The notes under the pieces: model-generated | Databases searched by the model: none | What the model was told of the DNA's origin: nothing | Seen by the model: only the letters and a program-made list of their open reading frames with translations | Translations under genes and position numbers: made by a program | Shown here: positions 1-5,952 of the stretch, in pieces | Layout: the number at the start of each line of letters is the position of its first letter | Position numbering within the stretch: the first letter of the stretch is position 1 | From: Streptococcaceae bacterium | GTDB lineage: Bacteria > Bacillota > Bacilli > Lactobacillales > Streptococcaceae | Assembly: GCA_031285105.1 (NCBI GenBank) | Contig: JAITWV010000136.1 | Coordinates: forward strand, 1-6,659 | Length of the DNA: 6,659 nucleotides | Reading direction: 5' to 3'

Positions 1-1690
1 TTCGTATCTGGGTGCTCATAAAACATCCACATTGCTTTAGCCGCATCCATTGCTGAACCACCACCTAAAGCGATGATTGTATCTGGTTCAAAATTGATAA
101 ATTGCTCTAAACCTTTGTAAACTGTATTTGTTGAAGGGTTTGGCTCAACGTCTGAGAAAACTTCAACTTTTACATCGTTTTTGCGTTTTGCTAATTCTTG
201 ACGAACGATATCTGCAAAGCCGAATTGAACCATACCTGGATCACATACTAACATTACGCGTTCTACGTTTTCCATTTTTTGTAGGTATTGTAATGAGTTT
301 TTTTCAAAAAAGATTTTTGGTGGTAATTTAAACCATTGCATATTATTTCTTCTCTTTGCTAAAGTTTTTACGTTAATTAAGTTAACTGCTGATACGTTAC
401 GAGAGACTGAGTTTTTACCGTATGAACCACAACCTAATGTTAATGAAGGAATCATTTCGTTATAGACATTACCAATTCCACCTTCTGCTGATGGAGTGTT
501 TACTAAGATACGACAAGCTTTCATGCGTAAACCAAATTTGATTTGTAAATCTTCATCTTCCGTATGGATTACTGCTGTATGTCCTAATCCACCAAGGTTT
601 AGCATGCCTTCACATAAATCAAAAGCATTTTCAGTTGAAGTAGCTTTTACCATTGCTAAAACTGGCGATAATTTTTCACGAGACAATGGATATTTTTCGC
701 CAACGCCATCTAATTCAGCGATAAGAATTTTTGTTCCTTTTGGTACTTTAATTCCTGCAAGATCTGCGATATATTCTGCTGACATACCAACGATTGCTGC
801 ATTTACTGCATATTTGCCTTCGTTCATTACAACATCTTCTAATTTGCCTAACTCATTCTTAGGAACAAAGTAACATTGGTTTTTCGTAAATTCAAATTTT
901 ACTTCTTCGTACACTTCTTTATCAACAATGACTGCCTGTTCAGATGCACAGATCATGCCGTTATCGAAAGTTTTTGAAACGATTAAGTCATTGACTGCAC
1001 GTTTGATTTTTGCATTTTTGTTGATGTATGATGGTACGTTACCTGGTCCTACTCCTAAAGCTGGTTTACCGGTTGAGTAAGCTGCTTTCACCATTGCACC
1101 GCCACCTGTTGCTAATACTGTTGCAATTCCTGGGTGATTCATAAGTAAGTTTGTTGCTTCGATAGACGGTACTTCAATCCACTGCACACAATTTTCTGGT
1201 GCACCGACTTTGATTGCTGCGTCACGAACGATTCTTGCTGCTTCAGCCGAACATTTTTGCGCTGATGGATGGAAGGCAAATATGATTGGGTTACGTGTTT
1301 TTAAGGCAATCATTGCTTTAAAGATTGTTGTTGAAGTTGGGTTGGTTGTTGGCGTTACACCACAAACTACTCCAACTGGTTCAGCGATTTCGATAAGACC
1401 TGTTTGTTTGTCTTCGTTGATTACGCCAACTGTTTTATTATGTTTAATGCTGTTCCAGATATATTCTGAAGCATACATATTTTTAATTGCTTTATCTTCG
1501 TAGATTCCACGACCAGTTTCTTCAACAGCCATTTTTGCTAAGCTCATGTGCTCGTTTAAAGCTGCCATGCTCATTGCGTGAACGATTGTGTCAACTTGCT
1601 CTTGGGTGAAGTTTTCCATAGCTTTTAAGGCTTGGTTTCCTTTCACAGCTAAGTCATCAATCATCGCTGGAACATCAATTGTTTTTGTTT
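1..1690. repeat. adhE: Direct repeat unit formed by the duplicated adhE (left copy)
   Basis: This segment aligns with 2893-4582 at a constant offset of 2892 bases without indels over almost its whole length, weakening only near the N-terminal codons. Two patches are exactly identical: 1-41 with 2893-2933, and 1222-1264 with 4114-4156. Elsewhere the copies differ mostly at third codon positions. The repeat is explained by gene duplication, not by a mobile element. Confidence 0.85.
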
Positions 1691-1709
1691 TTTCTGATAC
1701 TTTAGTCAT
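1..1709 (-). CDS. adhE: Bifunctional acetaldehyde-CoA/alcohol dehydrogenase AdhE, second tandem copy (3' end cut by window)
   Basis: AdhE reduces acetyl-CoA to acetaldehyde and then to ethanol in the cytoplasm, consuming two NADH and regenerating NAD+ in fermentation. The visible part reads 569 codons without a stop: the whole N-terminal aldehyde dehydrogenase domain (about residues 1-445), the linker (NVSAVNLINVKTLAKRRNN) and the start of the iron-type alcohol dehydrogenase domain. The acylating-aldehyde-dehydrogenase motif GMICASEQA puts the catalytic cysteine at about residue 254. ALGVGPGNVP lies near residue 220, and the GGGSAMD nucleotide motif of the alcohol dehydrogenase domain is present. 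About 300 residues, including the iron ligands, lie outside the window. The ATG at 1709 is supported by AAAAGGAGA eight bases upstream and by alignment with the other copy, whose N-terminus is three residues longer. It lies downstream of the complete adhE but has its own promoter. No frameshift is seen; whether the C-terminus is intact cannot be judged. Confidence 0.95.
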   Translation of the reverse strand, partial: MTKVSEKTKTIDVPAMIDDLAVKGNQALKAMENFTQEQVDTIVHAMSMAALNEHMSLAKMAVEETGRGIYEDKAIKNMYASEYIWNSIKHNKTVGVINEDKQTGLIEIAEPVGVVCGVTPTTNPTSTTIFKAMIALKTRNPIIFAFHPSAQKCSAEAARIVRDAAIKVGAPENCVQWIEVPSIEATNLLMNHPGIATVLATGGGAMVKAAYSTGKPALGVGPGNVPSYINKNAKIKRAVNDLIVSKTFDNGMICASEQAVIVDKEVYEEVKFEFTKNQCYFVPKNELGKLEDVVMNEGKYAVNAAIVGMSAEYIADLAGIKVPKGTKILIAELDGVGEKYPLSREKLSPVLAMVKATSTENAFDLCEGMLNLGGLGHTAVIHTEDEDLQIKFGLRMKACRILVNTPSAEGGIGNVYNEMIPSLTLGCGSYGKNSVSRNVSAVNLINVKTLAKRRNNMQWFKLPPKIFFEKNSLQYLQKMENVERVMLVCDPGMVQFGFADIVRQELAKRKNDVKVEVFSDVEPNPSTNTVYKGLEQFINFEPDTIIALGGGSAMDAAKAMWMFYEHPDT

Positions 1710-1715
1710 TTGTAA

Positions 1716-1725
1716 ATCTCCTTTT
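1716..1725 (-). promoter_or_regulatory. Ribosome binding site of the second adhE copy
   Basis: AAAAGGAGAT on the minus strand, with GGAG eight bases before the ATG at 1709. It is a near-perfect Shine-Dalgarno sequence and fixes the start of this otherwise truncated gene. Confidence 0.85.
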
Positions 1726-1762
1726 ATTAGAAATCTATATTTGTTTTTTAGTTTTTTTATTT

Positions 1763-1784
1763 AGATGAATTATTTCGTTCATCT
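1763..1784 (-). other. Leader hairpin in the 5' untranslated region of the second adhE copy
   Basis: AGATGAA (minus strand, 1778-1784) and TTCATCT (1763-1769) are perfect 7-base complementary arms around an 8-base loop. The hairpin would start about seven bases after the predicted transcription start and be followed by an A-rich stretch. It is not a terminator because no U-run follows. It could stabilise the 5' end of the mRNA or be an operator; nothing more can be said from the sequence. Confidence 0.45.
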
Positions 1785-1797
1785 TTTCACATTCCCT

Positions 1798-1826
1798 ACT
1801 ATACACCACTACTTAATGCTTGTAAA
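1798..1826 (-). promoter_or_regulatory. Sigma-A promoter of the second adhE copy
   Basis: On the minus strand, TTTACA (1821-1826) is followed after exactly 17 bases by TATAGT (1798-1803), preceded directly by TG. Both hexamers are one base from the vegetative consensus. The predicted start of transcription is near 1791, giving an untranslated leader of about 80 bases before the ATG at 1709. This is the best promoter match in the window. Confidence 0.8.
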
Positions 1827-1832
1827 TAGTTT

Positions 1833-1850
1833 TTGTGAACTTTTTTTCAT
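1833..1850. promoter_or_regulatory. Possible Rex operator upstream of the second adhE copy
   Basis: TTGTGAA, CTTT, TTTTCAT matches the Firmicute Rex consensus TTGTGAA-N4-TTCACAA at 11 of 14 fixed positions, with one perfect half-site. It lies seven bases upstream of the -35 hexamer, where a bound repressor could block RNA polymerase. Rex senses the NADH/NAD+ ratio and commonly controls adhE. The match is imperfect in an A/T-rich region, so this is only a candidate. Confidence 0.4.
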
Positions 1851-1929
1851 ACTTTTTAATTGTATTTTGTGAATAATTAAGATGTACTAAGAAAGAAGGT
1901 TGAGGAAATAACGTTTGTTGTCATGTTGT

Positions 1930-1947
1930 TTGTGAATTTATTTTCAA
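1930..1947. promoter_or_regulatory. Possible distal Rex operator between the adhE copies
   Basis: TTGTGAA, TTTA, TTTTCAA matches TTGTGAA-N4-TTCACAA at 12 of 14 fixed positions. It sits about 100 bases upstream of the second copy's promoter and just downstream of the preceding gene's terminator. A further exact TTGTGAA half-site, with no convincing partner, lies at 1867-1873. The function is inferred from sequence only. Confidence 0.35.
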
Positions 1948-1956
1948 AAATATTTT

Positions 1957-1991
1957 AAAAAAAATTCCACCCAAAATCAATTGAGTGGAAT
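1957..1991 (-). terminator. Rho-independent terminator after the complete adhE
   Basis: Read on the minus strand, the arms 1981-1991 (ATTCCACTCAA) and 1964-1974 (TTGGGTGGAAT) form an 11-bp stem with one G-U pair and a 6-base loop. The stem is followed at once by eight T residues (1957-1964). It begins 16 bases after the stop codon at 2007. It is a textbook intrinsic terminator and should keep most transcripts of the upstream adhE from entering the second copy. Confidence 0.93.
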
Positions 1992-2006
1992 AAATTCTAT
2001 TTTTTC

Positions 2007-4610
2007 TTAAGAACCTTTATAAGCAGCTTGAATAATTCCTTGCAGCTCTGATATTAAAGGTTGAACTGGGTTAGCGGTGGTACATTGGTCTTCAAATGCT
2101 TTTTCTGCTAATTCCCATGATTGTGTTTCTACTAGTTCTTTTGTTACACCTTGTGCTTTCAAACTTAACTCAATGCCAACTGATTTGCCAAGTTTAATGA
2201 TGTTCGTAATTAAGGAATCAACTAATTCTTGCGTGGTATTACCAGTAAAGCCCATAAATCTTGCAATATCTGCATAATCTGTATTGGCACGGTAAAACTC
2301 ATATTTCGGGAACATCGCATGCTTTTGTGGGTTCTTGGCATTAAAGCGTATTACGTGTGGAAGTAAAATTGCATTTGTTCTTCCATGTGGAATATCCCAT
2401 TCACCGCCGACTTTATGGGCAATTGAGTGAGTTATACCTAAAAATGCGTTTGAAAATGCCATACCCGCCATAGTTGAAGCGTTATGCATATTTTCACGAG
2501 ACTCAAAATCACCAAGTTTCCATGATTTTTCTAAGTTTTCAAAGACTAACTTAATTGCTTGTAATGAAAGACCACGTGTGTAATCAGTCGCCATAACAGA
2601 TACATAAGACTCAATTGCATGAGTTAAAACGTCCATTCCAGTATCAGCTGTGATGCTTGGTGGCACGGTCATGACAAATTGTGGGTCAACAATCGCAATA
2701 TCTGGTGTTAGCGCATAATCTGCTAAAGGATATTTGATATGATTGTCTGAGTCGGTAATTACGGCAAATGGGGTAACTTCTGAACCTGTTCCTGATGTGG
2801 TTGGGATACAGATGAATTGTGTTTTTTCTGGTTTTGAAATCTTGTAAGTACGCTTACGGATATCTAAGAATTTTTGTTTCGCCCCAAAGAAATTCGTATC
2901 TGGGTGCTCATAAAACATCCACATTGCTTTAGCAGCATCCATTGCTGAACCGCCACCTAAAGCGATAATTGTGTCTGGTTTGAAGTTCAACATTTGGTCT
3001 AATCCTTTATAAACCGTGTTTGTTGAAGGATTTGGCTCTACTTCTGAGAAGATGTCTACTTTTACATCATTTTGTCGTTTGCCTAGCTCTTTACGAACTA
3101 AATCAGCAAATCCAAATTGAACCATTCCCGGATCACAAACAATCATTACACGTTCACAGTTTTCTAAATTTTGTAGATACTGTAAGGAATTATTCATGAA
3201 ATAAATTTTTGGTGGCAATTTGAACCACTGCATATTGTTTCTTCTTTTTGCAATTGTTTTGATATTCAATAAATTCACCGCTGATACGTTTCTTGAAGTT
3301 GAGTTTTTACCATATGAACCACAACCTAGTGTCAATGAAGGAAGCATTTCATTATAGATATCACCAATTCCACCAGCTGCTGATGGGGTATTCACAATAA
3401 TACGGCATGCTTTCATTTTCAGACCAAATTGAAGCTGTAAATCCTCATCTTCAGCATGAATCACTGCTGTATGTCCTAAACCGCCTAATTCTAACATTTC
3501 TTGTGCTAATTTGAAGCCATGTTTTTCATCCGTTGCCTTTAACATTGCCAATACAGGAGATAATTTTTCACGCGATAATGGGTATTTCTCACCTACTCCA
3601 TCAAGTTCGGCAATTAGCATTTTCGTGCCTTTTGGTACATTAATTCCTGCTAAGTCTGCAATAAATTCTGCTGACATACCAACAACAGTGCCATTTACTG
3701 CTGTTTTTGTTTCATTCATTACCACATTTTCTAGCTTTGTAATCTCGTGTTTTGGCACAAAGTAGCAACGATTGGCTTCAAGTTCAAATTTCACTTCTTC
3801 ATACACTTCTTTATCGACAATAATTGCTTGCTCTGATGCACAAATCATGCCATTGTCGAATGTTTTTGAGATAATCACATCATTAACTGCACGTTTGATT
3901 TTTGCTGATTTATGAATATAAGCGGGCACATTTCCTGGTCCTACGCCTAATGCTGGTTTGCCGGTTGAGTAAGCAGCTTTAACCATTCCCGCTCCACCAG
4001 TTGCTAAGACAGTTGCTACTTTTTCATGATTCATCAAAAGATTTGTCGCTTCAATTGATGGCGTTTCAATCCATTGAATACAATTTTGTGGTGCACCTGC
4101 TTTAATTGCTGCATCACGAACGATTCTTGCTGCTTCAGCCGAACATTTTTGCGCTGCTGGGTGGAAAGCAAAAATAATTGGATTACGTGTTTTTAAAGCA
4201 ATTAATGATTTGAAAATAGTTGTTGAAGTTGGGTTCGTTGTAGGCGTTACTCCGCAAATTATCCCAACAGGTTCGGCAATTTCAATGATGCCATTTTGCT
4301 TATCTTCACGAATGACACCAACTGTTTTATCGTGTTTAATTGAGTTCCAAATCGACTCTGAAGCGTACATATTTTTGATTGCTTTGTCTTCAAATACACC
4401 GCGACCAGTTTCTTCAACGGCCATTTTTGCTAATGGACCATGGGCATTTAACGCACTCATCGCCATCGCATGCACAATTGTATCAGCTTGTTCTTGGGTG
4501 AAGTCTTCCATTGCAACTAAAGCCTCGGTTGCCTTAGTTGCTAATTGATCAATTACTTGTGCGACAGTTGCTTCTTGGTTCGTTTTTTCTTTTAAAGCTG
4601 CTTTCGTCAT
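2007..4610 (-). CDS. adhE: Bifunctional acetaldehyde-CoA/alcohol dehydrogenase AdhE, complete copy
   Basis: Full-length AdhE of 867 residues, the usual family size. It catalyses CoA-dependent acetaldehyde dehydrogenase and Fe2+-dependent alcohol dehydrogenase steps, taking acetyl-CoA to ethanol with NADH; family members assemble into spirosome filaments. The aldehyde dehydrogenase domain covers about residues 15-450, with catalytic Cys257 in GMICASEQA and ALGVGPGNVP at 221-230. A linker follows (to about 460), then the iron alcohol dehydrogenase domain with GGGSAMD at 552-558. By alignment with E. coli AdhE (D653, H657, H723, H737) the iron ligands are Asp660, His664, His728 and His742, all present. 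His732, equivalent to the active-site His of FucO-type enzymes, is also kept. The residue three before the last ligand is Asp739 (WDIPHG), where many AdhE proteins have His (FHIPHG). The ATG at 4610 has AAAAGGAG six bases upstream. A terminator follows the stop, so it is probably monocistronic. Likely regulated by CcpA and a Rex-type repressor, judging from upstream sites. Confidence 0.97.
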   Translation of the reverse strand: MTKAALKEKTNQEATVAQVIDQLATKATEALVAMEDFTQEQADTIVHAMAMSALNAHGPLAKMAVEETGRGVFEDKAIKNMYASESIWNSIKHDKTVGVIREDKQNGIIEIAEPVGIICGVTPTTNPTSTTIFKSLIALKTRNPIIFAFHPAAQKCSAEAARIVRDAAIKAGAPQNCIQWIETPSIEATNLLMNHEKVATVLATGGAGMVKAAYSTGKPALGVGPGNVPAYIHKSAKIKRAVNDVIISKTFDNGMICASEQAIIVDKEVYEEVKFELEANRCYFVPKHEITKLENVVMNETKTAVNGTVVGMSAEFIADLAGINVPKGTKMLIAELDGVGEKYPLSREKLSPVLAMLKATDEKHGFKLAQEMLELGGLGHTAVIHAEDEDLQLQFGLKMKACRIIVNTPSAAGGIGDIYNEMLPSLTLGCGSYGKNSTSRNVSAVNLLNIKTIAKRRNNMQWFKLPPKIYFMNNSLQYLQNLENCERVMIVCDPGMVQFGFADLVRKELGKRQNDVKVDIFSEVEPNPSTNTVYKGLDQMLNFKPDTIIALGGGSAMDAAKAMWMFYEHPDTNFFGAKQKFLDIRKRTYKISKPEKTQFICIPTTSGTGSEVTPFAVITDSDNHIKYPLADYALTPDIAIVDPQFVMTVPPSITADTGMDVLTHAIESYVSVMATDYTRGLSLQAIKLVFENLEKSWKLGDFESRENMHNASTMAGMAFSNAFLGITHSIAHKVGGEWDIPHGRTNAILLPHVIRFNAKNPQKHAMFPKYEFYRANTDYADIARFMGFTGNTTQELVDSLITNIIKLGKSVGIELSLKAQGVTKELVETQSWELAEKAFEDQCTTANPVQPLISELQGIIQAAYKGS
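2893..4582. repeat. adhE: Direct repeat unit formed by the duplicated adhE (right copy)
   Basis: Partner of the segment at 1-1690. No insertion-sequence ends or target-site duplications are visible around it, and the intergenic regions upstream of the two copies are not alignable apart from shared TTGTGAA motifs. The duplication is therefore old, or only the coding part has stayed similar. Confidence 0.85.
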
Positions 4611-4616
4611 TGATTT

Positions 4617-4624
4617 CTCCTTTT
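4617..4624 (-). promoter_or_regulatory. Ribosome binding site of the complete adhE
   Basis: AAAAGGAG on the minus strand, six bases before the ATG at 4610. It supports that start over downstream Met codons. Confidence 0.85.
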
Positions 4625-4636
4625 AAATTTTTCTGG

Positions 4637-4660
4637 TAATTCACAAAACTTTGTGAATTA
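4637..4660. promoter_or_regulatory. Perfect 24-bp palindrome in the leader of the complete adhE
   Basis: TAATTCACAAA and TTTGTGAATTA are exact reverse complements separated by two bases (AC). The site contains two TTGTGAA half-sites, but in the reverse order to a classical Rex operator (TTCACAA first). It lies 27-50 bases upstream of the start codon, probably downstream of the transcription start. It could act as a DNA operator (Rex or Crp/Fnr-like) or as an RNA hairpin in the leader. The symmetry is directly visible; the binding protein is inferred. Confidence 0.6.
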
Positions 4661-4691
4661 CATAAATATTTGTTCATTTATTCTTAATTAA

Positions 4692-4721
4692 ATATTAACA
4701 TAAAGCGTTTTCATTTGTCTA
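4692..4721 (-). promoter_or_regulatory. Probable promoter of the complete adhE
   Basis: On the minus strand, TAGACA (4716-4721) is followed after 18 bases by TAATAT (4692-4697). The -35 hexamer matches the vegetative consensus at five of six positions and the -10 at four of six. The spacer contains the cre-like site. Transcription would start near 4685, giving a leader of about 75 bases that carries the 4637-4660 palindrome. The region is so A/T-rich that other -10 placements are possible. Confidence 0.55.
4700..4714. promoter_or_regulatory. CcpA-type catabolite-responsive element (cre) in the complete adhE promoter
   Basis: On the minus strand ATGAAAACGCTTTAT fits the cre consensus WTGNAANCGNWWNCA except for its last two bases. 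It lies between the proposed -35 and -10 hexamers, a position where CcpA bound with HPr-Ser-P represses transcription. It would link this adhE to sugar availability. Confidence 0.65.
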
Positions 4722-4730
4722 TACTATTTA

Positions 4731-4765
4731 AAGATTGTGAAAAATATATTTTAATTCACAATCTT
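4731..4765. promoter_or_regulatory. Perfect 11-bp inverted repeat upstream of the complete adhE promoter
   Basis: AAGATTGTGAA (4731-4741) and TTCACAATCTT (4755-4765) are exact reverse complements around a 13-base A/T spacer. The half-sites face each other as in a Rex operator, but with 13 bases between TTGTGAA and TTCACAA instead of four. It lies just upstream of the proposed -35. As RNA it would form a hairpin after the permease operon (stop at 4803), but only a short, broken U-run follows, so it would be a weak terminator at best. It may serve both roles. Confidence 0.5.
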
Positions 4766-4778
4766 CAAACGCTTGCTA
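4763..4778. promoter_or_regulatory. Second, weaker cre-like site
   Basis: CTTCAAACGCTTGCTA has the AA-N-CG-N-WW-N-C core of a cre, but with T in place of the G in the TG step and other end mismatches. It lies about 45 bases upstream of the -35 hexamer and overlaps the end of the 4731-4765 palindrome. Paired cre sites occur in CcpA-controlled genes, but this one is marginal. Confidence 0.3.
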
Positions 4779-4802
4779 AATGTAATTTTTAATAAAAATA
4801 GT

Positions 4803-5951
4803 TCAATAATTAGGACGTAAAATAGTTAAAATCTTTAGTAACATAACTAAAATCAGACACCAAGCAGATAAACAAATTACACCACTCATGAAAGTAATAT
4901 CCAATTGATGATTATTGTATTGAAAATGTCCGATTACAATTGAGGCACTTCTAAAATAAGTCGTTGGTAAATATTTTGCAATTTGCTGTAAGGGAACAAC
5001 TATCTGCGTTAATCCCATAACACCTACACTTAACAATAAAGATAAAAATAACGATGCAATTTTATCTCTTAGTGATGTACAAAGTAAATAAACAAATAGC
5101 ACAAGAAAAAGTATTGATAAGAAAGTTAAAACAACTACTGGTAAAATTGTCGCTCCGATTGACTGTAAATAGCTATTTCCTGTTAGTTCTTCATAAGAAA
5201 CAATCGGATATCTAAGACTTCCACTATCAAATAGCAAAAAACTTATCAAAAAAGAATAGAGAATAGCAATTGCAAAAATAACACAAGAGACAATAAAAGC
5301 TGATATAAGAAACGTAATTGTCGGTTTACTTTTGGCGAAAACACTAAAAATATCCATTCTTTGAATATAACGCTTTTCAAATAATCCACAAATGACAAAA
5401 ATAATCGTGATTGTTATAAAAAATGGAAAGTAAATATTCATCAAAGTAAATAAAAAATTTGTCGCTTTTAAATCGCTATAAAAATTTTGATATTGAATGT
5501 TTTTTTGTGAAATATCCTCTAAAATCAGTATCTGATTGGCATTATAAGTTGTAAATTCTTGCGTTGCCTCACCTTTATTTAACATTTCTTGAGAAGTTTT
5601 TTTCAAAATATCCGCATGATTTTCATTTGCATTTTTCCAATCTTCTTTTTTTAGATTGTTGATTGCCTCTTTACTTTTTTTAAATATATCTTCACTTTTG
5701 ATGATTTCAATGCGAATTTCTTCATATTTTTTACTGTCTTTATCTAGCGAAAGTAATTCTTCTTTAAGATAAGAAATATTCGTTTGATGGGACTCTTTGA
5801 TTAATTGTAACTGTGCAAGTTGACCACCGAATGTTTCTGCTCGCCAATTAAAGAATAAAACAAGTGAAATCAAGAAAACAAGCATTGCTATTGGTATATA
5901 GTTAAACTTATTTTTGATGATTTTTTTAAACAAAAAACTTCTTAAACTCAT
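4803..5951 (-). CDS. ABC-2-type permease-like membrane protein with large extracytoplasmic loop
   Basis: Probable integral membrane subunit of an ABC exporter; the substrate is unknown and I do not recognise a named family. From the ATG at 5951 it is 382 residues. A basic N-terminus precedes TM1 (about 16-35). A hydrophilic, Lys/Glu-rich stretch (about 40-160) with predicted coiled-coil character follows, and then five hydrophobic segments near 167-190, 211-240, 266-291, 297-319 and 353-377. One early helix, a long external loop and a C-terminal helix bundle is a layout seen in ABC-2 permeases, including bacteriocin-resistance and peptide exporters. An in-frame GTG at 5963 would add four residues. 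I prefer the ATG because AGTGAGG sits six bases before it and only one base separates it from the upstream stop, which implies translational coupling. The membrane half is clearly related to the upstream gene product (shared SGS..YP, LRDK..SLFLSL and LPTTYF motifs). The ATPase is presumably farther upstream. Confidence 0.65.
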   Translation of the reverse strand: MSLRSFLFKKIIKNKFNYIPIAMLVFLISLVLFFNWRAETFGGQLAQLQLIKESHQTNISYLKEELLSLDKDSKKYEEIRIEIIKSEDIFKKSKEAINNLKKEDWKNANENHADILKKTSQEMLNKGEATQEFTTYNANQILILEDISQKNIQYQNFYSDLKATNFLFTLMNIYFPFFITITIIFVICGLFEKRYIQRMDIFSVFAKSKPTITFLISAFIVSCVIFAIAILYSFLISFLLFDSGSLRYPIVSYEELTGNSYLQSIGATILPVVVLTFLSILFLVLFVYLLCTSLRDKIASLFLSLLLSVGVMGLTQIVVPLQQIAKYLPTTYFRSASIVIGHFQYNNHQLDITFMSGVICLSAWCLILVMLLKILTILRPNY

Positions 5952-5952
5952 A

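Noticed and set aside
128..331. Plus-strand frame of 67 codons
   Set aside because: It lies fully inside the minus-strand adhE and has no initiation signals or recognisable protein features.
496..873. Plus-strand open frame inside the left adhE, with a similar one at 3511-3765
   Set aside because: Both are antisense shadows of the same part of the two adhE copies. They resemble each other only because the genes do, and no ribosome binding site or promoter supports them.
1..1709. The left adhE as a pseudogene
   Set aside because: The frame is open for all 569 visible codons, the catalytic motifs are kept and there is no indel relative to the full copy. It ends only because of the window edge.
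1710..2006. Small RNA or unannotated small gene between the adhE copies
   Set aside because: No frame with a ribosome binding site was seen. The space is accounted for by a terminator, operator-like motifs, a promoter and a leader.
4210..4548. Plus-strand open frame opposite the adhE N-terminus, with a counterpart at 1210-1503
   Set aside because: Antisense shadows of the aldehyde dehydrogenase domain; the frame follows the codon structure of the real gene.
1..4610. Duplication carried by an insertion sequence or composite transposon
   Set aside because: No transposase, terminal inverted repeats or target-site duplications are visible around either copy.
4731..4765. Strong intrinsic terminator after the permease operon
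   Set aside because: The stem is A/T-rich with a 13-base loop and is followed by UAAAUAG, not a U-run. It is kept as an inverted repeat with at most weak terminator activity.
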